From: Antarcticibacterium flavum
GTDB lineage: Bacteria > Bacteroidota > Bacteroidia > Flavobacteriales > Flavobacteriaceae
DNA length: 64,000 nucleotides
Assembly (NCBI RefSeq): GCF_006159205.1
Contig: NZ_CP040812.1
Coordinates: 1,054,001-1,118,000 of the forward strand
Direction of reading: 5' to 3'
Positions 25,462 through 35,868 of this stretch are shown piece by piece. The notes under the pieces are model-generated. The model did no database searches and was not told the DNA's origin. It saw nothing but the letters and a program-made list of their open reading frames with translations. A program made the position numbers and the translations under genes. The number at the start of each line of letters is the position of its first letter. The stretch's first letter is position 1.

Positions 25462-27348
25462 TTATTTTAATTGCAGGATAAAGGATTCCAGGGGCTCTAG
25501 TTTTATATTGATATTAGCCTTCCCGTTGGTGACGGTGAGTTTTGAACTAAAAATCTCATAAAGTTTGTCCTCCATCTCATAGATCCCGTCATCCAGATCC
25601 CAGGTAGATATCACTTCAGCAGGGACCTGCAGTTGAAATTCCTGGTTAGCTTCAGCATCAAAATTGGTTACTATGATCAATTTTTCGGTTTCACTCCAAC
25701 GGGCGTAGGATAAAACCTTATCGTTATAGTCTTGTGTATTTTCCCGGTTGTATTGATGAAGATCCCGGTACTCACCTGTGAGGGCAGAGCTGGAAATTGT
25801 AAAGTTAAGCAGCCTCTTATAGAAGTCTCTCAATTCCTTTTCTGCAGCGGTAGATTGGCCGCCATCAAACTTTTTATCATTCATCCAGCGTTGGTGTGCG
25901 GGAACCCCGATATAATCAAAAATAGAAGTCCTTGAAGGCTTTCCAAATCCTGCATCCTCTGCGCCGGGTTCCCCAACTTCCTGCCCAAAGTATACAAGGG
26001 TTGGGGCAGAGCTAATAGTAGCCGAAACCACCATGGCAGGTTTCCCCTTTGCAGCACTACCTGCAAATTCCGGACTGGCTATTCTCTGCTCATCATGATT
26101 CTCGAGAAAATGCAGCATATGATGTTCAATATCCTTCAAATCTTCCTGAATTGGAGGGATATTATCTGTACTGCCGTGTCCCTGCATCACATTCTTGATC
26201 GTATCATATAACTGTACCTTATCGTACAGGTAGTCCATTTTCCCTTTTTTGATATAATCCCTGTACAGGTGTGGCTGGTAAACTTCAGCTAATAAGAAAG
26301 CGTCCGGATTTCTCATCTTAATAGCAGAATTCATATAAGACCAGAATTCAACGGGAACCATTTCAGCCATATCAAATCTAAAGCCATCAACCCCTTTTTC
26401 TATCCAATACAAAGCAATATCACTAAATTTAGTCCATGAATCGGGTACAGTTTTATTCTTCCAAAATTCGAAATGAGTTTCATAATCCTCATTTTCGAAA
26501 CCTGCAGGCAATTCCGGAAAATCTTTTTTCCCGTCTGGGCTTACCCCGTAGTTTATTTTCACAGTCTCATACCAATCGTTCATATCGGGCTGAGAGTCGC
26601 GGGCACCATTTCCTGTCCATTTGGCGGGCATTTCTTCAAATTTCCCATCGGCCAGAGGATGTTCTTCCCCACCAAGCGGGCGGTAGCCCTCCCTCCATTC
26701 CGGGACCTTAAAGGCTTCTGCAGGATTATAATAATAGTTGTTATTAATATTATAAGTCACGCTCGTATCATCCTTTGATCCAAAATCTTCTACACCTTCA
26801 GGATTATTAAGACCTTCATATTTCCTGGCCACGTGATTGGGCACTATATCTATAAGAACCTTCATCCCTGCTTTGTGCGTACGGTCAATTAGGGCTTCAA
26901 ACTCTTCCATCCTGTTAGCAGGATTTACAGCGAGGTCTGGATTTACACTATAGTAATCCTTGACAGCATATGGAGAACCGGCACGTCCCTTTACCACATC
27001 GGGATCATCCTGCGAGATTCCATATTCGGTATAGTCAGTAATTACAGCATGCTGCGGCACCCCGGTGTACCAAATATGGGTCACACCAAGATCCTTTATT
27101 TCCTTAAGGGCCTTCTCTGTAAAATCTTCAAATTTTCCCACCCCATTTTCTTCCAGGGTCCCCCAGGGCTTATTGGTGGTGTTGGTATTTCCAAACAATC
27201 GTGTAAAGACCTGGTATACCACCTCTTTATTTTTCATTCCGGTTTCTGTTTGGTTGATTTCTGCATCTGGCTGTTGCTCATATTTACAGGCAAAAAGAAG
27301 TGAGACCACCATTAAAGATAATCCCATTTGAATTCCTTTAATTCTCAT
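25462..27348 (-). CDS. GH13 alpha-amylase family lipoprotein
   Basis: 628 residues with a lipoprotein signal (LLFAC, Cys21). Catalytic residues are in place: Asp326 in DGFRFDMAE, Glu355 in LLAEVYQP and Asp419 in ENHDE; region I reads DIVPNH near 167-172. The insert between residues 175 and 300 is long for the family. C-terminal residues 540-628 look like the beta-sandwich C domain. It is paired with the GH13 lipoprotein at 23783 and separated by 5 bp, pointing to joint work on branched or short maltodextrins in the periplasm. Confidence 0.93.
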   Translation of the reverse strand: MRIKGIQMGLSLMVVSLLFACKYEQQPDAEINQTETGMKNKEVVYQVFTRLFGNTNTTNKPWGTLEENGVGKFEDFTEKALKEIKDLGVTHIWYTGVPQHAVITDYTEYGISQDDPDVVKGRAGSPYAVKDYYSVNPDLAVNPANRMEEFEALIDRTHKAGMKVLIDIVPNHVARKYEGLNNPEGVEDFGSKDDTSVTYNINNNYYYNPAEAFKVPEWREGYRPLGGEEHPLADGKFEEMPAKWTGNGARDSQPDMNDWYETVKINYGVSPDGKKDFPELPAGFENEDYETHFEFWKNKTVPDSWTKFSDIALYWIEKGVDGFRFDMAEMVPVEFWSYMNSAIKMRNPDAFLLAEVYQPHLYRDYIKKGKMDYLYDKVQLYDTIKNVMQGHGSTDNIPPIQEDLKDIEHHMLHFLENHDEQRIASPEFAGSAAKGKPAMVVSATISSAPTLVYFGQEVGEPGAEDAGFGKPSRTSIFDYIGVPAHQRWMNDKKFDGGQSTAAEKELRDFYKRLLNFTISSSALTGEYRDLHQYNRENTQDYNDKVLSYARWSETEKLIIVTNFDAEANQEFQLQVPAEVISTWDLDDGIYEMEDKLYEIFSSKLTVTNGKANINIKLEPLESFILQLK

Positions 27349-27401
27349 AGAATAAGTAATAATTATTTAAAAAAAGGTGCACACAGTTGCTGCACCCGGG
27401 T

Positions 27402-28259
27402 TTAATTCCATTCGACCTTAAGTTCGACTTTATCATCCCTGAAGCTTAGTGGCACCACCAGGTTCCCCTGGTGCATATAATTCTTACCGGTATATTTTAT
27501 CCCGTTTACCCAAACAAACTTTACTGTTCGGTTGATGATATGTACTACAAAATCCACATCATCGCTATCTAATCCTTCACCTGCCTCCCGGAATGGGGCG
27601 GGCTGCCGCTCAATTGTGATATCCAGACTGTTAGTAGATTTCACTTCAATATGGAAGCAGTGATCCCCGGTAATTATACTGTCATCGCAGGTGTTTCTTT
27701 GCTTTTCCTCTGTAGCTGAACTAAATATGTAATGCAGCTGAAGGTATCTCAACGGTTCCCCATACTTTTCCTCTTTGATAACCGTAAAAATGGCCCCACT
27801 CCTCGCCAGCTCCGGAACAATATCCTCTTCACCCGAAACAAGGATGCTGCTACCCGGCAAATGCCTTTTCCCGGTTTGGAGGTCTACCCACAGCTGGTCA
27901 AAATTATAAGTAATCCCAAACGGGTCTTTATTAATAAAAATATCTATTCCTTCTGAAGAGATGGATAGTGAATCGGCGACCTCAGGGACATTTAGCTTTA
28001 GATCCTGTTCGCCTTTTCCCATATGAACTACCAGCGAATCGCTGCTGCTTGAATTTGAGAAGCTGGTTTCCAGTTTATCCTTTCCCGAAAAACTTAAAGA
28101 AAAGACCCCTTCCTTTGATGCAATAATTACAGAATCCCTGTTTTCCTCAATATTAGGACGAATGCTATCCTGCGCCTTTAAATTAAGGCCCATAAAAAAG
28201 ATAGCCAGAAATATCAAAATTTTGTTATTAGCCGAAAGTATTGATCTTATTCTTCTCAA
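27402..28259 (-). CDS. Secreted protein of unknown function in the starch operon
   Basis: 285 residues. An N-terminal signal peptide ends near residue 30 (FFMGLNLKAQ). The rest is predicted to be mostly beta strand, with no catalytic motif I recognise. A segment around residues 112-130 (KDPFGITYNFDQLWVDLQTG) faintly resembles the N-terminal beta-sandwich of GH31/GH97-type enzymes, and the last 60 residues (VVHIINRTVKFVWVNGIKY) look like a short C-terminal beta domain. It sits 7 bp from the SusA-like gene and 53 bp from the next GH13 gene, so it is surely co-transcribed and probably binds or presents glucan. Confidence is in the gene, not the role. Confidence 0.75.
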   Translation of the reverse strand: MRRIRSILSANNKILIFLAIFFMGLNLKAQDSIRPNIEENRDSVIIASKEGVFSLSFSGKDKLETSFSNSSSSDSLVVHMGKGEQDLKLNVPEVADSLSISSEGIDIFINKDPFGITYNFDQLWVDLQTGKRHLPGSSILVSGEEDIVPELARSGAIFTVIKEEKYGEPLRYLQLHYIFSSATEEKQRNTCDDSIITGDHCFHIEVKSTNSLDITIERQPAPFREAGEGLDSDDVDFVVHIINRTVKFVWVNGIKYTGKNYMHQGNLVVPLSFRDDKVELKVEWN

Positions 28260-28266
28260 ATTTTTC

Positions 28267-30111
28267 CTATTTTAATTCTATTACCATTGGCGTTTTGCCT
28301 GCGATCTTAATTGGTTCAGAAAGCTTATGGGTTCTCCCTGTAAGAATATCTGTTCCACCGGGGAACCCTTTAATACCCTCAGCGTAACGGCCCGGGTCCA
28401 GCGACCTTTCATTGGGACTGTTGTTGATCACCACCATCACCCGCTCATTCTCATTATACCTAAAATACACATAAACATTCTCTTCGGGAAGGTATTGCAG
28501 TAACTTTCCGAAGTGGAGTACCTCTTTTTGCTTTCTGTAATTAAGAAGGGTTTTGGTAAAGGAGTGATAATCCTCCTGCATTTTTGTTCTTCCTTCAGCA
28601 TTAAAGGCATTATTCTCATCACCTTCCCAGCCACCCGGAAAATCCCGTCTTATATCGCCATCTCCTTTGCCTTTATCACCACGCATTCCAATTTCATCGC
28701 CATAATAAAGTTGCGGGATGCCGCGGGTGGTTAAAACCAGGGTTGTAGCCAGCTTATAACTGTCCAGGTCACCGTCGAACTGTTCATTAATGCGGTTGGT
28801 GTCATGGTTACCGGCAAATACCAATAGATTATCAATATCGGCATACAGAAAATCATTTACAAAATTCTCATAAGCTTTGATCATTCCTTTATCCCAGGAG
28901 GCTTCCTCTTCCTGAAACATTTCAAGGATGGCATCATGCAGGGTAAAATCCATCACAGAAGGCAAATAGGAATTATAGCTTTGAATTGCTCCAATAGGAG
29001 AGTCCTTTTGCCAGTAGGAGATCTGGGCCTGGTCGTGCATCCATACCTCTCCAACTATATTAAAATTAGGATACTCATCCATAATCGCTTTGGTCCATTT
29101 TGCAATACCCTCTTTGTCGTTATAGGAATAAGTGTCCACTCTAAACCCGTCAAGATCGGCATACTCGATCCACCAAATTGCGTTTTGAATAAGATAATTC
29201 AAAACCAGCGGATTACGCTGATTAAGATCTGGCATGGTTCTCACGAACCAGCCGTCCACACAATATTTCAGGTCAATTTCGGCAACATTGGGATCATACT
29301 GGGTGGTCATCCTGTAATTGGAATTCTCATAACCCGGGAATTGATTGATCCAGTCATAAGTTGGCAGGTCCTTGATCATCCAGTGTTCTGCCCCCCAATG
29401 ATTGGTGACATAATCCATAATGAGCTTCATGTCCCTTTTGTGCATTTCTGCAGCGAGTTCGCGGTATTCCTCATTGCTGCCATATCTTGGATCTATCCTG
29501 TAAACATCGCTTTGAGCATACGTGTGATAGGAATACGCAGGATCGTTGTCTTCAAGCATTGGGGTACTCCAAATGGCTGTGACTCCCAGGTCCTCCAGGT
29601 AATCAAGATTGTTGATCACCCCGCGAATGTCACCCCCGTGCCGACCTCCCTGTTTTTTCCTGTCTGCTACTTCAGTTACTGAAGGATGGGAATCATTGGA
29701 AGGATCCCCATTGGCAAACCTGTCTGGCATGATAAGATAGATCACATCACTGGCATCAAATCCTTTACGCATAGCAGAATTTGCCCGCCGCTCCCTGAGC
29801 TCATATTTTTTGCTGAAGGATTTTTTCCCCTTCCGCTTAAAATCAATATTATAAGATCCCGCCGGAAGTGTCCCCGTGTTCAGGGTAAGAAAAATGTAAT
29901 TTGGATTTTCTGTTTTGATCACATTCTTTACAATGACATCATCCCCTGCAGCAACTTCGTATTCGGCTATATTTTCACCATAGAACATTATTTGCAGGTC
30001 TTCCTGTTGCATCCCGCTCCACCAAAAGGGTGGTTCCACCTTTTCGATCTGGGCCTGTACGGCAACGGACAAAAGAAATCCCAGCAAACATAAAAACTTA
30101 TTTATCTGCAT
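28267..30111 (-). CDS. susA: Periplasmic neopullulanase/cyclomaltodextrinase-type GH13 (SusA-like)
   Basis: 614 residues with a cleavable signal peptide (LLSVAVQAQ, cut near residue 20). An N-terminal immunoglobulin-like domain (about 22-108, ending with KYELRERR) is typical of the cyclomaltodextrinase group. The barrel has Asp326 in DGFRVDTYSY, Glu355 in VGEVWMHD and Asp437 in AGNHDTNR. Residues PDRFANGD and RHGGDIRGV match SusA of Bacteroides. It cuts imported maltodextrins to maltose and glucose in the periplasm. It follows the GH65 gene by 36 bp. Confidence 0.93.
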   Translation of the reverse strand: MQINKFLCLLGFLLSVAVQAQIEKVEPPFWWSGMQQEDLQIMFYGENIAEYEVAAGDDVIVKNVIKTENPNYIFLTLNTGTLPAGSYNIDFKRKGKKSFSKKYELRERRANSAMRKGFDASDVIYLIMPDRFANGDPSNDSHPSVTEVADRKKQGGRHGGDIRGVINNLDYLEDLGVTAIWSTPMLEDNDPAYSYHTYAQSDVYRIDPRYGSNEEYRELAAEMHKRDMKLIMDYVTNHWGAEHWMIKDLPTYDWINQFPGYENSNYRMTTQYDPNVAEIDLKYCVDGWFVRTMPDLNQRNPLVLNYLIQNAIWWIEYADLDGFRVDTYSYNDKEGIAKWTKAIMDEYPNFNIVGEVWMHDQAQISYWQKDSPIGAIQSYNSYLPSVMDFTLHDAILEMFQEEEASWDKGMIKAYENFVNDFLYADIDNLLVFAGNHDTNRINEQFDGDLDSYKLATTLVLTTRGIPQLYYGDEIGMRGDKGKGDGDIRRDFPGGWEGDENNAFNAEGRTKMQEDYHSFTKTLLNYRKQKEVLHFGKLLQYLPEENVYVYFRYNENERVMVVINNSPNERSLDPGRYAEGIKGFPGGTDILTGRTHKLSEPIKIAGKTPMVIELK

Positions 30112-30147
30112 GTTTTATTGATTTATTCGGTAATTATAAATGGCGTT

Positions 30148-32454
30148 CTAAATAGTAACCACGTCGTCTGGGTATATCGTAACCTCCTTGCCGTGCACCT
30201 TAATATCCAATGGCCCATCCCCTTCAAGAGAAAAACTGGTACTGCCGCCATTCATACGAACTTTTACTATCTGGTTCCTGAAATTGATCTTAAAAGAATA
30301 GGCTTTCCATTGTTCAGGGATCTTGGGAGAGAAACACAATTGGTCATTTTCTACCCTCATTCCTCCAAAGCCTTCTACTATACTCATCCAGGTCCCCGCC
30401 ATACTGGTGATATGGCAACCTTCCTCAACTTCGTGATTATAATCATCAAGATCAAGCCTGGAGGTACGTAAATAAAAATTATAGGCCTGCTCCATCCTGT
30501 CCAACTTTGCCGCCTGTATACTATGCACACAGGGAGAAAGAGAGGATTCATGAACCGTTAATGGCTCATAGAAATTAAAGTGTTTTTCCAGTTCCTTTTC
30601 ACTAAAATGGTCTTCAAAGAAATAGAACCCCTGCAGCACATCTGCCTGTTTGATATAGCAGGACCTAAGGATCCTGTCCCAACTCCATTTTTGATTTATA
30701 GGACGGTGTGATTTATCCAGTTGTGATACAGGAATGATCTCCTTATCAAGAAAACCATCCTGCTGCAGGTAGACCTTATGTTCATCTGAATATGGGAAAT
30801 ACATTTGTTCTGCAATTTCCTTCCATTTAAGAACTTCGCTGTAATCAAGATTCGTATGCCCTTTGATCCTTTCAAAATCTCCCCTATAGGTTTCCTTTAC
30901 TTTTTTGATCATAGCGGTGCAATACTCCAGGCACCATTTAGCAGTATAGTTGGTATACCAGTTATTGTTTACATTGTTCTCATATTCATTTGGTCCCGTT
31001 ACCCCCAGGATGACATATTTATTTTTTGCTTTGCTGAAGGTTGCTCTTTGTTTCCAGAACCTTGCAATAGCGATCATCACTTCCAGTCCTTTCTCGGGGA
31101 TATAATCAAAATCACCCGTGAATCTTACATAATTATAAATGGCAAATACCATTGCGCCGTTACGATGGATCTCTTCAAAGGTGATCTCCCATTCATTATG
31201 GCTCTCCTCTCCATTCATAGTAACCATTGGATACAAAGCTGCACCTTTCGAAAAACCTAGTTTCTCTGCATTCTCAATGGCTTTTTTAAGATGATTGTAT
31301 CTGTAGGTTAGCAAATTCCTGGCAACATGTTGATCTTTTGTAGCCATGTAAAAAGGGATACAATAGGCCTCTGTATCCCAATAAGTACTACCACCGTACT
31401 TCTCACCTGTAAAACCTTTAGGGCCAATATTAAGCCGCTCATCCTTACCTGAATATGTTTGATTAAGCTGAAAGATATTGAATCTTATACCCTGCTGGGC
31501 CTTTATATCTCCCTCAATCACTATATCTGCCATTTCCCAGATTTTGGACCAGGCTTCCTTTTGCATTTCAAGCAGATCCTTATATCCAATCTTTGTTGCC
31601 TTTGCAATAACAGCTTTTGAAGCCTCAATGAGGCTATCCCTCTTATGGTTCATATCTGTCACGTAACCGGCAAATTTTTGAAGGGTGGCCTTTTCCCCGG
31701 CTTTAAGGTCATGGGAATAGGTGAAAATGATTTTATCTTCAGTAGTTTCTTTTTGAAATTGAGTTTCAACCTTCTCCCCGTTCACCAGGAATGAAGATTC
31801 CATAAAGGTACAGGCATGAAATTCGGTTTTAAGGGTTTTTGAAATGATAAAGCCCTGGTGCCCGTCTGTCTTTACATCAAGGGTCTTCCAGAATTTTTCT
31901 TCCCAGTTGGCATCGGTATTAGTGATCCCGCTGTCCAGGTAAGGTTTAAAAGTTATGTTGGCTTCTCCATTAAGCAGTTCTATCTCATAATTGATAGCAC
32001 CCAGTTCATCCAGCTCCATGGAAAGGAACCTGGTAGATGTTACTTTTATTTCAATTCCGTTTTGCAATGTTGCAGTGAAGGACCTGTTATACCAGCCTTC
32101 TTTCATATTCAACTCCCTGCGAAACTCTGAAACTGTCTTACAGGAATTTAGATCCAGTACCTCCCCGTTGATCTCCACCCAAATACCTATCCAGTTTGGT
32201 GCATTTAAGACTTTGGCAAAATACTCGGGATAACCATTCTTCCACCAGCCCACTTTTGTCTTGTCGGGATAGTAGACTCCCGCAATGTAGCTACCCTGGA
32301 AAGAGGGTCCGGTATAGGCCTCTTCAAAATTTGCCCGTTGCCCCATGGCACCATTTCCTATGCTGAATAAACTTTCTGATGATTTTACTCGGTCTTTTTC
32401 AAATCCTTCTTCGATGATCGACCAACTGTTTGGTATTATATAATCTTGATTCAT
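30148..32454 (-). CDS. GH65 maltose phosphorylase
   Basis: 768 residues, the usual GH65 length. The N-terminal beta-sandwich (1-270) precedes the (alpha/alpha)6 barrel. The general-acid Glu490 lies in GVTGPNEYENNVNNN and the sugar-binding YWDTEAY motif is at 358-364. No signal peptide, so it is cytoplasmic. It phosphorolyses maltose to glucose and beta-glucose-1-phosphate, which the adjacent beta-phosphoglucomutase uses. Kojibiose or trehalose phosphorylase are alternatives in the same family, but the starch context favours maltose. Confidence 0.93.
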   Translation of the reverse strand: MNQDYIIPNSWSIIEEGFEKDRVKSSESLFSIGNGAMGQRANFEEAYTGPSFQGSYIAGVYYPDKTKVGWWKNGYPEYFAKVLNAPNWIGIWVEINGEVLDLNSCKTVSEFRRELNMKEGWYNRSFTATLQNGIEIKVTSTRFLSMELDELGAINYEIELLNGEANITFKPYLDSGITNTDANWEEKFWKTLDVKTDGHQGFIISKTLKTEFHACTFMESSFLVNGEKVETQFQKETTEDKIIFTYSHDLKAGEKATLQKFAGYVTDMNHKRDSLIEASKAVIAKATKIGYKDLLEMQKEAWSKIWEMADIVIEGDIKAQQGIRFNIFQLNQTYSGKDERLNIGPKGFTGEKYGGSTYWDTEAYCIPFYMATKDQHVARNLLTYRYNHLKKAIENAEKLGFSKGAALYPMVTMNGEESHNEWEITFEEIHRNGAMVFAIYNYVRFTGDFDYIPEKGLEVMIAIARFWKQRATFSKAKNKYVILGVTGPNEYENNVNNNWYTNYTAKWCLEYCTAMIKKVKETYRGDFERIKGHTNLDYSEVLKWKEIAEQMYFPYSDEHKVYLQQDGFLDKEIIPVSQLDKSHRPINQKWSWDRILRSCYIKQADVLQGFYFFEDHFSEKELEKHFNFYEPLTVHESSLSPCVHSIQAAKLDRMEQAYNFYLRTSRLDLDDYNHEVEEGCHITSMAGTWMSIVEGFGGMRVENDQLCFSPKIPEQWKAYSFKINFRNQIVKVRMNGGSTSFSLEGDGPLDIKVHGKEVTIYPDDVVTI

Positions 32455-32455
32455 A

Positions 32456-33121
32456 TTATTTTTCCAATAAGTTCTTAATAAAATTTATTTCAATGCCTGT
32501 GAAATCCTGAAAAACATAATTTGCCTCTCCCAACACTCCAGCATCTCCTATTCCAATACTTAACATCCCGGCAATATTTGCTGCCTCTACCCCCGCCTGA
32601 GAGTCTTCAAAAACGATACAATTTTGCGGGTCCACCTTCAATTTCTCTGCTGCAATTAAAAATACTTCGGGATTGGGTTTTGCCTTTGAAACATCATTCC
32701 CATCCACAACAGCATCGAATTTCCTGTAAAGATCTGTCTTCTCAAGGATGGACCGTGCGTTTTTACTGGCAGAACCCAGTGCAATTGGCACATTGTTTTC
32801 CATGAGAAATTCAATGATCTTTGACACCCCGGGGAGAATATCCCTTGAGGTCATTGTAGAAATATATGACAAATAATTGTCATTTTTAAGAGCCATCTGC
32901 TCCATGAATTTATCTTCAGTAAGGCTTACCTGTCCCCAGTCGAGAATCTTTTCCAGGGATTTCACCCGGCTTACCCCCTTTAGTTCCTCATTCTGGGCTT
33001 CGGTGATATCAAAACCCAGGTTGTTGGCAAGTTTTCGCCAGGCCAGGAAATGGAATTTCGCGGTATCCACGATCACCCCGTCCAGGTCAAAGATCACCCC
33101 TTTATTGCTGTTCAGTAACAT
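32456..33121 (-). CDS. pgmB: Beta-phosphoglucomutase (PgmB)
   Basis: 221-residue HAD-superfamily protein. Nucleophile Asp in VIFDLDGVIVDT, a cap domain, the Ser of motif II in ALGSASKNA, the Lys of motif III in DVSKAKPNPEVF and EDSQAG for motif IV. It turns beta-glucose-1-phosphate from the GH65 enzyme into glucose-6-phosphate. Its start overlaps the end of the MFS gene by 20 bp, and it is 1 bp from the GH65 gene, so the three are tightly coupled. Confidence 0.95.
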   Translation of the reverse strand: MLLNSNKGVIFDLDGVIVDTAKFHFLAWRKLANNLGFDITEAQNEELKGVSRVKSLEKILDWGQVSLTEDKFMEQMALKNDNYLSYISTMTSRDILPGVSKIIEFLMENNVPIALGSASKNARSILEKTDLYRKFDAVVDGNDVSKAKPNPEVFLIAAEKLKVDPQNCIVFEDSQAGVEAANIAGMLSIGIGDAGVLGEANYVFQDFTGIEINFIKNLLEK

Positions 33122-34622
33122 TAATTTGTTTTTGTGTTTTTACTCTTAAGGTAAGGAGTCCTGAAAGGATCATTGCAAAACCACCTATAATAAGAGCGTA
33201 AATTGGTTCATTATTAAAAAATTCCTTGACCAGAAAGCCAAGGATCGTAGCTGCTACAATTTGAGGAATCACTATAAAGAAATTAAAGACTCCCATATAA
33301 TATCCCATTTTTGCAGAGGGCAGGGATCCCGAAAGCATGGCATACGGAATTGAGAGTATACTTGCCCAGGCAATTCCTACCCCTACCATTGCCAAAAGGA
33401 GGCCAACCTTGCTGGAAAGAAAATATATGGATATAAGTCCAATTCCTCCAAAGCAAAGGGCCAACAGGTGAGTGAATTTGTTGCTGGTTCTTCGCGCAAG
33501 TACAGGTAATAAAAATGCTACAGCAGCGGCCACCCCATTATATACTGTAAACATAACCGTTACCCAGTCGGCAGCATCGTTGTAAAGTTCAGATGTTGTA
33601 TCGCGAGTGCCAAAAACATGCCCGGTTACCGCCTGCGTAGTATAGATCCACATGGAAAAAAGGGCAAACCAGGAGAAGAACTGCACCCAGGCTAGCTGCT
33701 TCATCGTGGCAGGCATATTCAGCATATCGGTTATAATAATAGTAAATCCATTCCTTACCTCCTTTTTACGCAGTTGTGAAACCAACATAAAGAGGACTCC
33801 AATGATCAACAAACCTATAAATAGAATATAAAGCTCCTTAGTGAGATCCCGAAAATACACGATTGCAGAAACCCCTAATCCAATCACTGCCATTACAACT
33901 CCGGAAATAAACTGGGTATTTATATTACTTTCTTTATCTACAACCTCCACCCTTTCCGGATGCGCCTTTTGATGTGCCTTTTCAAATGCTGCGAGCTGCT
34001 CTGGTGAGTATTCCCTGGATTTTACCACTGTCCATAATACAGCAAAAAAGAACACGACCCCTCCTACATAAAAGGACCATTTTACCGAATCTGGAATGAT
34101 ACCCTCCGGTGCTGTATTGCTTAAGCCAATCCAGTTGGAGAACATATACGGGAGCAACGAACCTACTACCGCACCTATACCAATAAAGAAACTTTGCATG
34201 GCGAAGCCAAGTGTCCTTTGCCTCTCGTGTAAATTATCTCCAACAAAAGCCCGGAAAGGTTCCATTGAAATATTGATCGAGGCATCCATGATCCACAGTG
34301 TACCTGCAGCAACCCAAAGAGTGGGACTATTAGGCATAATGAATAATGCTATGGAAGACAGGATGGCACCAATAAGAAAATATGGCCTCCTGCGGCCAAG
34401 CCTGGTCCAGGTCCTGTCGCTAAAATATCCTACAATAGGCTGTACGACTAAACCCGTAACGGGAGCAGCAATCCATAATATTGGAATGTCCTCTACGTTT
34501 GCCCCTAAGGTTTCAAAAATTCTGGAAGTATTTGCGTTTTGAAGAGCAAATCCAAATTGTATACCCAGGAATCCGAAACTCATGTTCCAGATCTCCCAAA
34601 AACTGAGGGTACGTTTTTGCAT
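33102..34622 (-). CDS. MFS maltose/sugar transporter (SLC45-like)
   Basis: 506 residues with about twelve membrane helices. [20 protein letters not shown] is the MFS loop 2-3 signature as seen in SLC45/sucrose-type carriers, and the first helix [22 protein letters not shown] fits that group. It probably brings maltose into the cytoplasm for phosphorolysis. It is the first gene of the minus-strand starch operon; a 6-bp inverted repeat lies 25-44 bp upstream. Confidence 0.9.
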   Translation of the reverse strand: MQKRTLSFWEIWNMSFGFLGIQFGFALQNANTSRIFETLGANVEDIPILWIAAPVTGLVVQPIVGYFSDRTWTRLGRRRPYFLIGAILSSIALFIMPNSPTLWVAAGTLWIMDASINISMEPFRAFVGDNLHERQRTLGFAMQSFFIGIGAVVGSLLPYMFSNWIGLSNTAPEGIIPDSVKWSFYVGGVVFFFAVLWTVVKSREYSPEQLAAFEKAHQKAHPERVEVVDKESNINTQFISGVVMAVIGLGVSAIVYFRDLTKELYILFIGLLIIGVLFMLVSQLRKKEVRNGFTIIITDMLNMPATMKQLAWVQFFSWFALFSMWIYTTQAVTGHVFGTRDTTSELYNDAADWVTVMFTVYNGVAAAVAFLLPVLARRTSNKFTHLLALCFGGIGLISIYFLSSKVGLLLAMVGVGIAWASILSIPYAMLSGSLPSAKMGYYMGVFNFFIVIPQIVAATILGFLVKEFFNNEPIYALIIGGFAMILSGLLTLRVKTQKQINVTEQQ

Positions 34623-34646
34623 ATCGTAAGTTTAAATTATTATTAC

Positions 34647-34666
34647 GACAAGCACTGTGTCTTGTC
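34647..34666. promoter_or_regulatory. Inverted repeat before the starch operon start
   Basis: GACAAG-N8-CTTGTC lies 25-44 bp ahead of the MFS start codon, so probably in or near the leader or promoter. It is unlike the LacI-type palindrome at 35869. Role unknown. Confidence 0.35.
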
Positions 34667-34726
34667 AAAACATATTAACGGAAGTGAAAATATAGGTTCT
34701 GACAATAAATTGAGCAGTAAAGGTAG

Positions 34727-35776
34727 CTAAAATTTTAATATTTCTGTCTTTTGCACCCTTTTTGTAGAATTTCGCTCCACCAACTCGGTTTCCACTACAA
34801 TGGTCTCATACGGGCCATCTTCTACTTCCTCATTTTCAAGTTTTTTAATAAGTAATCTTGCTGCCTGTGCACCCATCTCTGCTCCATGCTGGCTTACCGT
34901 GGTGAGGCTGGGAATAAACTGTTTGGAAAGTTCTCCATTGGTAAAACCAATTACATAAGCATCCTCTGGCACACTTAGCCCCATTTTTTGAAGAGCTTTG
35001 ATGGCATATACTGCAAAATGTTCATTGACGGCAAAAACCCCGTCAACATCTTTATTTTCAAGAAAAGCAGCAATTTCCTCCTCACTGCTGTCAAAATCTT
35101 CCACCTTCAAAATAAGGTCTTCCTGTATTTGCATGGAATTTTCCTCTAAAGCCTGGAGATAACCCTGGGTGCGTAATTTTCCCACACTTACATAATCTAC
35201 TGTGGTAATTAGAGCAATATTCCTGCAATCCAGATCTATAAGGTGCCGCACCGCCTTCCTGGCTCCATTCATATCATCTATAACTACCTTATCACACTTG
35301 ATCCCGTCTATCACCCTGTCGAACATTACTAAAGGCATTCCCTGGTTTACAACTTCATTAAGGTGGTGATAATCCTGTTTTTGCTGTGTTTCCTTCGCCA
35401 CAGAGAGGATAAACCCATCTGTACTCCCGTTTGCCAGCAGTTCCATATTAATCACTTCTTTATCAAAGGAATTATTGGACATACAAATAATAACATGATA
35501 CCCTTTTTGATTGGCCTCCTGCTCAATTCCACTAATAACAGTGGTAAAAAAATGGTGAACGATCTCGGGGATTATAACTCCTATGGTTTTTGTCTTTCTA
35601 TTCTTAAGGCTAAGGGCAATATTATTAGGTTTGTAATTATAGAGTTTAGCAAAGGCTTTTATCTTTTGCCGGGTATCCTCACTTATCTCTGCACTGTCTC
35701 TTAAAGCCTTGGACACCGTGGATACCGATACGTCAAGTTCCCGGGCAATTTGCTTCAGGGTTAATTTCTTTTTCAT
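34727..35776 (-). CDS. LacI-family transcription regulator
   Basis: 349 residues. The LacI helix-turn-helix is at 3-50 (TLKQIARELDVSVSTVSKALRDS, hinge helix NNIALSL) and the periplasmic-binding-protein-like effector domain follows. It lies between the two arms of the starch locus and is divergent from susC, with the palindrome CGAAATCGTTTTCG in the shared upstream region. It probably senses a maltooligosaccharide or a related sugar and controls both arms. An equal operator core upstream of pfkA suggests a wider regulon. Confidence 0.94.
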   Translation of the reverse strand: MKKKLTLKQIARELDVSVSTVSKALRDSAEISEDTRQKIKAFAKLYNYKPNNIALSLKNRKTKTIGVIIPEIVHHFFTTVISGIEQEANQKGYHVIICMSNNSFDKEVINMELLANGSTDGFILSVAKETQQKQDYHHLNEVVNQGMPLVMFDRVIDGIKCDKVVIDDMNGARKAVRHLIDLDCRNIALITTVDYVSVGKLRTQGYLQALEENSMQIQEDLILKVEDFDSSEEEIAAFLENKDVDGVFAVNEHFAVYAIKALQKMGLSVPEDAYVIGFTNGELSKQFIPSLTTVSQHGAEMGAQAARLLIKKLENEEVEDGPYETIVVETELVERNSTKRVQKTEILKF

Positions 35777-35868
35777 AAGGGATTAAAAATTTAGGGATGC
35801 AATTTTCTGTTTTTCGTAAAAATATCACAATATTTCCATATTGCATCAATATACAAAAGTTTTCAACA

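Noticed and set aside
28936..29682. 248-codon open frame on the plus strand
   Set aside because: It lies wholly antisense inside the SusA-like gene, which has full GH13 motifs; the frame's protein shows no known pattern and is a shadow of codon bias.
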